Assembly: GCF_019795295.1 (NCBI RefSeq)
Contig: NZ_JAIMCG010000011.1
Coordinates: forward strand, 62,001-126,000
From: Cupriavidus sp. AU9028
Lineage (GTDB): Bacteria; Pseudomonadota; Gammaproteobacteria; Burkholderiales; Burkholderiaceae
DNA length: 64,000 nt
Reading direction: 5' to 3'
In this document: in pieces, positions 59,884 to 64,000 of the stretch
Numbering within the stretch: position 1 is the first letter of the stretch
Layout: the number at the start of each line of letters is the position of its first letter
Position numbers and translations under genes: made by a program
Notes under the pieces: generated by a model
The model's database searches: none
Seen by the model: the letters and a program-made list of their open reading frames with translations, nothing else
Told to the model about the DNA's origin: nothing

Positions 59884-60120
59884 ACCCTCTCCCCGACCCT
59901 CTCCCGCAAGCGGGAGAGGGGGAACACCGAGAGCCATCCATCGGGCTGCCGGTTTGCTCCACATGCCCGCTTGCGAGGAAGGGGACATCGAGGGCAATCA
60001 ACCAGACTGCCGGTTTGCTCCCCTCGCCCGCTTGCGAGGAAGGGGACACCAAGGGCAATCAACCAGGCTGCCGGTTTGCTCCCCTCGCCCGCTTGCGGGA
60101 GAGGGGCCGGGGGAGAGGGC
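59884..60120. repeat. GC-rich REP-like repeat cluster, copy 3, with 61-bp tandem repeats
   Basis: Between the NlpC/P60 gene and the convergent pit gene. A palindrome CCCTCTCCCGC-AA-GCGGGAGAGGG opens the cluster at about 59896. Three units of 61 bases follow (CTGCCGGTTTGCTCC at 59946, 60007 and 60068), each with CCCGCTTGCG and GGGGACA...GGGCAATCAACCAG, the third cut short. It ends in GGGGCCGGGGGAGAGGGCC, the same end as the repeat at 26150. CTGCCGGTTTGC also occurs in that copy. Confidence 0.82.
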
Positions 60121-60127
60121 CGCGGGC

Positions 60128-61138
60128 TTACAGCACCTGCCGCCCGATCCACCAGGCGATGGCGGACATGAACGCCGATGCCGGGATGGTCAGCACCCAG
60201 GCCCAGACGATATTGCCCGCCACGCCCCAGCGCACCGCCGACAGCTTGTGCACCGAACCGACCCCGACGATGGCACCGGTAATGGTGTGCGTCGTCGATA
60301 CCGGCACACCGAGCGAGGAGGCGAAGAACAGCGAGATCGCCCCGCCGGTTTCCGCGCAGAAGCCGCCTACCGGCTTGAGCTTGGTGATCTTCTGGCCCAT
60401 GGTCCGCACGATGCGCCAGCCGCCGAACAGCGTGCCCATGCCGATTGCGACATAGCAGCTGACGATCACCCACACCGGCGGCTCCGCCGCGCCTTGCATC
60501 ACGTGGCCGCTGGCAATCAGCAGCATCCAGATGATGCCGATGGTCTTCTGCGCGTCATTGCCGCCGTGGCCCAGGCTGTACAGCGAGGCCGACACCAGCT
60601 GCAGCCGGCGGAACCAGCGGTCCACGCGCGACGGCGGCGTGCGAAAGAAGGTCCAGCCCACCACCAGCATCAGCAGCGAACCGAGCAGCATGCCCAGGAT
60701 CGGCGACACCAGGATGAACGCGACGGTCTTGAGCAGGCCGCTTGCCACCAGGGCGCCCGTACCGGCCTTGGCTACCGCGGCGCCGACCAGTCCGCCGATC
60801 AGCGCGTGGGACGACGACGAGGGAATGCCGTAGTACCAGGTAATCAGGTTCCAGGCGATGGCGCCGACCAGCGCACCGAATATCACGTAGTGATCGACGA
60901 TATTGACGTCGATCGTGCCGGTGCCGACGGTGGCGGCCACCTTCAGGTGGAACACGAAGATCGCGATCACATTGCACATGGCAGCCAGCGCCACGGCATG
61001 GTGGGGCTTCAGCACCCCGGTGGAGACCACGGTCGCGATCGAATTGGCCGCGTCGTGGAAGCCATTCATGAAGTCGAACAGCAAGGCAAGCGTCACCAGC
61101 AGGACGATCACCCACAAGCTCATTTGTACGGTCTGCAT
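60128..61138 (-). CDS. pit: Low-affinity inorganic phosphate transporter (PiT family)
   Basis: Pit proteins import metal-phosphate by proton symport. The 336-residue product, shorter than E. coli PitA, has about ten hydrophobic helices and the duplicated PiT signature: DFMNGFHDAANSIAT in the N-half and GGNDAQKTIGII in the C-half. The motif SSSSHALIGG and its counterpart VSTTHTITGAIVG are also present. It follows the DUF47 gene by 22 bases; such pairs are typical, the DUF47 protein being thought to regulate Pit. Confidence 0.95.
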   Translation of the reverse strand: MQTVQMSLWVIVLLVTLALLFDFMNGFHDAANSIATVVSTGVLKPHHAVALAAMCNVIAIFVFHLKVAATVGTGTIDVNIVDHYVIFGALVGAIAWNLITWYYGIPSSSSHALIGGLVGAAVAKAGTGALVASGLLKTVAFILVSPILGMLLGSLLMLVVGWTFFRTPPSRVDRWFRRLQLVSASLYSLGHGGNDAQKTIGIIWMLLIASGHVMQGAAEPPVWVIVSCYVAIGMGTLFGGWRIVRTMGQKITKLKPVGGFCAETGGAISLFFASSLGVPVSTTHTITGAIVGVGSVHKLSAVRWGVAGNIVWAWVLTIPASAFMSAIAWWIGRQVL

Positions 61139-61160
61139 GTGGAGTTCCTGTCTGCGCCGC

Positions 61161-61787
61161 TCACGCGTTCTCGAGCACGATGCCCTCGATGATGTTGGCC
61201 ACGTCCTCGCACTTGTCCGTGATGGTTTCCAGCTGCTCGAAGATGGCCTTCATCTTGATCAGCCGCTTGACGTCGGTTTCGTCACGGAACAGCTTGGAGA
61301 TGGCCGAGCGCATCAGCCGGTCGGCCTCGGACTCGAGCTGGTCGATCTGCTGGGCGGTCTGCAGGATGGTGCTGGCGTTGCCCATGTCCTCCAGCAGGCC
61401 GACTGCGATCTTGACCAGTTCACAGCACTGGACGCAGACGGCAGCCAGCTTGCGGGCTTCCTCGGTCAGGCTGGTGACGTCATAAAGCGTGATCGTTTCG
61501 GCCACGTCCTCCATCAGGTCGAGGATGTCGTCCATGGTCGTGATCAGCTTGTGGATCTCGTCCCGGTCCAGCGGCGTGATGAAGGTCTTGTGCAGCAGGT
61601 CGATGGTGTCGTGGGTGATGCGGTCCGCCTTCTTCTCGGTGGCCTGCACGCGCCGTGCGTGCACCTCGGCATTGGCGAGGTCGTTGATCAGCGCTTCAAG
61701 CTCGCGCGAGGCGGTCACCGCGCACTCGGCATGCTGATTGAAATATTCGAAGAACTTGCCCTCGGTGGGCATGAATCGACCGAACAT
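61161..61787 (-). CDS. DUF47 / PhoU-like Pit accessory protein
   Basis: The 208-residue product is all-helical and belongs to the DUF47 (TIGR00153) family, related to PhoU. Characteristic parts are MFGRFMPTEGKFFEYFNQHAE, EKKADRITHDTIDLLHKTFITPLDR, HKLITTMDDILDLMEDVAETI and EQLETITDKCEDVANIIEGIVLEN, with acidic clusters that could bind metals. Such proteins are encoded just before pit and probably control its activity. The gene is first in the leftward DUF47-pit operon. Confidence 0.94.
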   Translation of the reverse strand: MFGRFMPTEGKFFEYFNQHAECAVTASRELEALINDLANAEVHARRVQATEKKADRITHDTIDLLHKTFITPLDRDEIHKLITTMDDILDLMEDVAETITLYDVTSLTEEARKLAAVCVQCCELVKIAVGLLEDMGNASTILQTAQQIDQLESEADRLMRSAISKLFRDETDVKRLIKMKAIFEQLETITDKCEDVANIIEGIVLENA

Positions 61788-62100
61788 GGACGTTCCTTGT
61801 CACGGCGCTGGCGCGCCGTCCGTTGCAAAACAGGGGTTGTAGATCGTTCGGCAGACCGCCCCGGCGGGGTCATGCCGCACATGCCAGGACGCGCGCCAAA
61901 GCCGTCGCACGTCCATCATTCGGCCGGCATGCCCACCGGCCAACTGTCACAAAAGAGCCATATTCTACAGGCTGCGTGACCGCCAAAACGGTCGCACTGC
62001 CACGATTGGGTCGCAGCGTCATGGAGGCAGGACAGAGGTGGACCCAACCCGTGCAAGCGCCGTGCCCGGGAGAACCGCCCCGGGGACATCGAAGCGGCGC
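61788..62100. other. Intergenic region upstream of the DUF47-pit operon
   Basis: This 313-base stretch lies between the end of dnaB and the DUF47 gene, both leftward. The most likely promoter element is TAGAAT on the minus strand (61967-61962), with only a weak -35 (CGTTTT, about 18 bases upstream). Palindromic CCCGGG words near 62068 and 62080 may mark the end of the dnaB mRNA. No gene or RNA is seen. Confidence 0.4.
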
Positions 62101-63492
62101 TCAGGTGTCGTTGTCGAAGAACGCCGGCCCGCCGCTGAAGTTGTCGAACTTGGTGAACTGGCCCAGGAAGGTCAGCCGCACGGTGCCGATCGGGCCGTTA
62201 CGCTGCTTGCCGATGATGATTTCCGCGGTGCCCTTGTCCTGCGAGTCGGGGTTGTAGACCTCGTCGCGGTAAATGAACAGGATCACGTCGGCATCCTGTT
62301 CGATGGCGCCCGATTCGCGCAGGTCGGACATCACCGGCCGCTTGTTGGGCCGCTGCTCCAGGCTGCGGTTCAGCTGCGACAGCGCGATCACCGGGCAGTT
62401 GAGTTCCTTGGCCAGGCCCTTGAGCGACCGCGAGATCTCGGAGATCTCGGTGGCGCGGTTCTCGCCGCCGCCCGAGCCCGACATCAGCTGCAGGTAATCG
62501 ATGATGATCAGGCCCAGCTGGCCGCACTGCCGCGCCAGCCGGCGCGAGCGCGCGCGCAGTTCCATCGGATTGAGCGCCGGCGTCTCGTCGATGAACAGCT
62601 GCGCGTCGTTCATCCGCTGGATCGCGTGCGTCAGCCGCGGCCAGTCCTCGTCCAGCAGCCGGCCGGTCCGCAACCGGTGCTGGTCAAGCCGGCCCACCGA
62701 ACCGAGCATACGCATGGCGAGCTGGGTGCCGGCCATTTCCATCGAGAACACCGCCACCGGCAGGCCCTGCTCGACCGCGACGTGCTCGCCAATGTTCAGC
62801 GAGAACGCGGTCTTGCCCATCGAGGGGCGTCCGGCGACGATGATCAGGTCGCCGGGTTGCATGCCGCTGGTCATCCGGTCCAGGTCGATGAAGCCGGTCG
62901 GCACGCCGGTCACGTCGGTGGTGGAGTCCCGGTGATACAGCTCATCGATCCGCTCGACCACCTGGGTCAGCAGCGGCTGAATCTCCTGGAAGCCCTTCTG
63001 GCCGCGCGAGCCCTCTTCGGCAATGGCGAACACCTTGGACTCGGCCTCGTCCAGCAGCTCACGCACCTCCCTCCCCTTGGGGGCAAAGGCGGCGGTGGCG
63101 ATGTCGTCCGCCACCGTGACCAGCTTGCGCAGCACCGCCCGCTCGCGCACGATCTCGGCGTAGCGGCGGATATTGGCGGCGCTTGGCGTGTTCTGCGCCA
63201 GCGAATTCAGGTAGGCCAGCCCGCCGACTTCCTCTGCCTTGCCGGCCACCTGCAGCATCTCGTAGACGGTGATGACGTCAGCCGGCTTGGTGTCGGAAAT
63301 CAGCCGGGCGATGCTCTGGAAGATCACCCGGTGATCGAAGCGATAAAAGTCCGCCTCGGACAGGAAATCGGCGATGCGGTCCCACGCTGCGTTGTCCAGC
63401 AGCAGACCGCCCAGCACCGATTGCTCGGCCTCGATCGAGTGCGGCGGAACCTTGAGATTATCGAGTTGGGGATCGGCGACGGGCGCGTTCAT
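62101..63492 (-). CDS. dnaB: Replicative DNA helicase DnaB
   Basis: DnaB is the hexameric helicase of the replication fork. The 463-residue product has the DnaB N-terminal helical domain ([22 protein letters not shown]), a linker helix, and the RecA-like C-terminal domain with Walker [15 protein letters not shown], Walker [12 protein letters not shown] and the late motif [15 protein letters not shown]. The ATG at 63492 ([19 protein letters not shown]) is chosen over an in-frame TTG at 63501, which has no ribosome-binding site. No intein is present. It lies downstream of rplI, but a terminator separates the two. Confidence 0.97.
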   Translation of the reverse strand: MNAPVADPQLDNLKVPPHSIEAEQSVLGGLLLDNAAWDRIADFLSEADFYRFDHRVIFQSIARLISDTKPADVITVYEMLQVAGKAEEVGGLAYLNSLAQNTPSAANIRRYAEIVRERAVLRKLVTVADDIATAAFAPKGREVRELLDEAESKVFAIAEEGSRGQKGFQEIQPLLTQVVERIDELYHRDSTTDVTGVPTGFIDLDRMTSGMQPGDLIIVAGRPSMGKTAFSLNIGEHVAVEQGLPVAVFSMEMAGTQLAMRMLGSVGRLDQHRLRTGRLLDEDWPRLTHAIQRMNDAQLFIDETPALNPMELRARSRRLARQCGQLGLIIIDYLQLMSGSGGGENRATEISEISRSLKGLAKELNCPVIALSQLNRSLEQRPNKRPVMSDLRESGAIEQDADVILFIYRDEVYNPDSQDKGTAEIIIGKQRNGPIGTVRLTFLGQFTKFDNFSGGPAFFDNDT

Positions 63493-63500
63493 GGGGGGCA

Positions 63501-63506
63501 ATTATA
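63501..63506 (-). promoter_or_regulatory. TATAAT just before the dnaB start
   Basis: A perfect TATAAT on the minus strand lies nine bases before the dnaB ATG. If it were the -10 box, transcription would begin two bases before the start codon and dnaB would be almost leaderless. No -35 hexamer is visible, so this may be chance. Confidence 0.28.
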
Positions 63507-63590
63507 GCGGTCCGGCCCGGCCGGCAGCGTGCGATGCGCGGCCGGCGAGCGGAATGACAACGGCTGCCGCAACGCGGCCTTGCCAGAATG

Positions 63591-63630
63591 AAAAAAGGCA
63601 GAAGCCGGGCGTACACCCGGCTTCTGCCTT
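63591..63630 (-). terminator. Rho-independent terminator between rplI and dnaB
   Basis: A perfect 15-bp stem AAGGCAGAAGCCGGG/CCCGGCTTCTGCCTT with a 6-base loop, followed on the minus strand by U from 63596 to 63591. It ends the ribosomal-protein transcript about 80 bases after the rplI stop codon. Confidence 0.92.
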
Positions 63631-63708
63631 TGTCCTTCGCGGTCCGTCACGCAGCGGCACCGACCGGTGCGCCGCGCGGCGGATCCCGACGACTGACTGC
63701 GCTCGGGC

Positions 63709-64000
63709 TTAGACCTGCTCGCCCAGCACCGACACGGTGATGTCGACCACGACGTCGGTGTGCAGCGACACCGAAACCGGGTGGTCGCCGACCATCTTCA
63801 GCGGACCGTTGGGCAGGCGGACCTGCGCCTTCTCGACCTTGAAGCCCTGGGTAGCCAGTGCCTCGGCGATGTCCGCGTTGGTGACCGAGCCGAACAGACG
63901 GCCGTCCACGCCCGACTTCTGCGTGATCTGCAGCGTCAGGCCGTTCAGCTTCTCGCCTTCGCCCTGGGCGGCGGCCAGCTTCTCGGCGGCAGCCTTTTCC
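63709..64000 (-). CDS. rplI: 50S ribosomal protein L9, C-terminal part
   Basis: About 96 C-terminal residues are in the window; the N-terminus lies beyond the right edge. The sequence includes the end of the long connecting helix ([18 protein letters not shown]) and the C-terminal domain with [41 protein letters not shown] and [14 protein letters not shown], all typical of L9. In related genomes it ends the rpsF-priB-rpsR-rplI operon with dnaB next, as here. Confidence 0.97.
   Translation of the reverse strand, partial: EKAAAEKLAAAQGEGEKLNGLTLQITQKSGVDGRLFGSVTNADIAEALATQGFKVEKAQVRLPNGPLKMVGDHPVSVSLHTDVVVDITVSVLGEQV

Noticed and set aside
59946-60090. Regular repeats resembling a CRISPR array
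   Set aside because: The 61-base units are continuous tandem copies without unique spacers, and no cas genes are near.
61944-61961. PHO-box-like sequence CTGTCACAAAAGAGCCAT before the DUF47-pit operon
   Set aside because: It matches the PhoB consensus at most positions but points away from the operon, and low-affinity Pit systems are usually not PhoB-activated. Likely chance.

Overview
The window is high-GC chromosomal DNA of a betaproteobacterium of the family Burkholderiaceae, most likely Cupriavidus or a close Ralstonia relative. The evidence is protein similarity by eye, the succinylase lysine genes, a 3-hydroxybutyrate oligomer hydrolase, glyoxylate-shunt genes and the GC-rich REP-like repeats. 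It is almost wholly core genome. I see no insertion sequence, prophage, CRISPR array, rRNA or tRNA.

Layout, left to right. 1-3577: zipA (5' end only) and smc, leftward. 3963-9160: lysine/diaminopimelate genes dapC, dapD and dapE with two small genes, then prmB. 9139-15718: a DUF2817 peptidase-like gene, the ABC-F factor yheS, an exporter ABC protein, dsbB and a small membrane protein. 15743-20129: radA, alr and lplT. 20199-23533: a tightly overlapping leftward operon tsaB-rimI-UDG-DUF1853. 23652-25994: an acyl-CoA-binding protein, a DHA2-type MFS pump and a DUF1857 protein. 26288-31939: the glyoxylate shunt (aceB and aceA), separated by a haloacid dehalogenase, a LysR regulator and a universal stress protein. 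32384-35609: rraA, a LytTR-type two-component pair and a DUF962 protein. 35779-41704: the sulfate uptake operon sbp-hydrolase-cysT-cysW-cysA-cysB. 41869-43320: an apparent small-RNA locus and one orphan gene of foreign look. 43434-48251: clpB and a PHB-oligomer hydrolase. 48464-55058: leftward alaA-hom-thrC-moeA-moaD-moaE-crcB. 55305-59842: a DUF498 protein, a peroxiredoxin, a likely structured RNA, a PIN-PhoH ATPase, and two exported proteins. 60128-61787: phosphate transporter pit with its DUF47 partner. 62101-64000: dnaB and the C-terminal part of rplI.

The genes fit a versatile aerobe: lysine and threonine synthesis, acetate or fatty-acid growth through the glyoxylate shunt, sulfate and phosphate uptake, molybdenum cofactor synthesis and PHB turnover. 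Two sites resemble FNR/ANR boxes placed about 41 bp before plausible start points. One is in front of the universal stress gene. The other is in front of a roughly 98-nt transcript with three hairpins and a strong terminator, which I read as a candidate low-oxygen-induced small RNA. This is the most interesting unexplained signal. A second candidate RNA of about 245 nt, with a rod-like fold, lies between the peroxiredoxin and PhoH genes. The remaining highlights are the orphan 391-codon gene beside the small RNA, a LysR regulator whose best start codon is CTG, and a family of GC-rich palindromic repeats found after several genes.
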